Source of the DNA: an uncultured Leptotrichiaceae bacterium
GTDB lineage: Bacteria; Fusobacteriota; Fusobacteriia; Fusobacteriales; Leptotrichiaceae
NCBI GenBank assembly: GCA_938037005.1
Contig: CALHVR010000059.1
Coordinates: 1-32,390 of the forward strand
Direction: 5' to 3'
DNA: 32,390 nt
In this document: positions 32,027-32,390 of the stretch, piece after piece
How positions within the stretch are numbered: the first letter of the stretch is position 1
Layout of the letters: every line of letters starts with the position of its first letter
Notes under the pieces: generated by a model
Told to the model about the DNA's origin: nothing
Database searches by the model: none
Seen by the model: only the letters and a program-made list of their open reading frames with translations
Made by a program: the position numbers and the translations under genes

Positions 32027-32390
32027 ATGAAAAAGAAAATAATTTTAGCAATTAGTGTATTAATGTTATCAAATTTAGCGATGGCAGCACCAGCAAAAAG
32101 TTCAGTTGAATCAAGCTTAAGTAACTTAGAAGCACAATTAGAAAAATTAACTCAGTTAGAAGAACAAAAATATAGAGAACAAGAAGCTTTAGCAAATGCA
32201 GCAGCTCAAAGATTAGAAAATTATAGAAAAATGGACGAGGTAGTTTCTCAAAGAATTTCTCAAATTGAAGAAAATATTAATAAAGTTATTTTTAGTAAAG
32301 AATTTAAAAATAAAGAATCTGAATATAAAGCGTTAAAACTTGAAATATCTAAAGAAATGGAAAAAGAAAATAAAACAATTGAAGAATTTA
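32027..32390 (+). CDS. FadA-like small helical adhesin-family protein (3), cut by window end
   Basis: The ATG at 32027 lies four bases after the preceding stop, with AAAGGAGG contained in the end of that gene, so translation is coupled. The visible 121 residues show a signal peptide (LAMAAPA, cleavage at about residue 19-20), a first helix rich in Glu/Gln/Ala, a turn KVIFSKEF comparable to the FadA turn, and the beginning of the second helix (YKALKLEISKEMEK). No stop occurs before the window ends, so the length is unknown but is expected to be little more. It is probably cotranscribed with FadA-like gene 2. Confidence 0.8.
   Translation, partial: MKKKIILAISVLMLSNLAMAAPAKSSVESSLSNLEAQLEKLTQLEEQKYREQEALANAAAQRLENYRKMDEVVSQRISQIEENINKVIFSKEFKNKESEYKALKLEISKEMEKENKTIEEF

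Overview
The window is very AT-rich (GC well under one third by eye). Its gene content points to the Fusobacteriota, most likely a Leptotrichiaceae member (Leptotrichia, Sneathia or Streptobacillus type). The main clues are FadA-type small helical adhesin proteins, outer-membrane OmpA proteins with a Val/Pro/Glu linker, a Gram-negative envelope with a DNPR-type MurE, class III anaerobic ribonucleotide reductase, and the near absence of C or G at wobble positions except in gapA and the large ompA. No tRNA, rRNA or CRISPR array is visible.

Layout. (1) 1-2842: nrdDG, anaerobic dNTP synthesis, behind a promoter overlapped by two NrdR-box-like sites. (2) 2.9-6.1 kb: an MFS transporter with an odd start, pth (peptidyl-tRNA hydrolase), a terminator, then a hypothetical gene overlapping an RluA-type pseudouridine synthase. 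(3) 6.1-8.4 kb: gapA with its own promoter and terminator, then a 5'-truncated FTR1 iron permease fused in frame to a TatA tail, which looks like a deletion scar. (4) 8.5-14.7 kb: ileS-lspA-glyQ-glyS. (5) 14.8-16.0 kb: a highly expressed-looking OmpA porin, monocistronic. (6) 16.0-18.7 kb: murE and an orphan polyamine-binding lipoprotein. (7) 18.8-23.8 kb: valS, then nfeD, an SPFH protein and a LysR regulator. (8) 23.8-27.1 kb: a DMT exporter (minus), rseP (plus) and a PatB/MalY C-S lyase (minus), separated by bidirectional terminators. (9) 27.3-28.0 kb: a deletion-shortened IS481/IS3-like element whose transposase frame carries three nonsense codons but still shows D, D and E. (10) 28.1 kb to the end: an uninterrupted run of eight small exported proteins: OmpA-domain, FadA-like, two Lys/Glu-rich coiled-coil proteins, a small lipoprotein overlapping a second OmpA-domain protein, FadA-like, FadA-like (cut by the window end).

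The last region is the best candidate for an undescribed system. It combines three divergent FadA-like helical hairpins, two long charged coiled-coil proteins and two different peptidoglycan-binding OmpA modules, all with signal peptides. It looks like the parts list of an envelope or surface filament/adhesin apparatus anchored to peptidoglycan. Other points of note are the FTR1-TatA chimera, an RseP lacking its PDZ domain, an NrdD lacking its ATP-cone, a FUR-type palindrome between the DMT gene and rseP, and a recurrent extended -10 promoter element (TGTGRTAWAAT) upstream of many genes.
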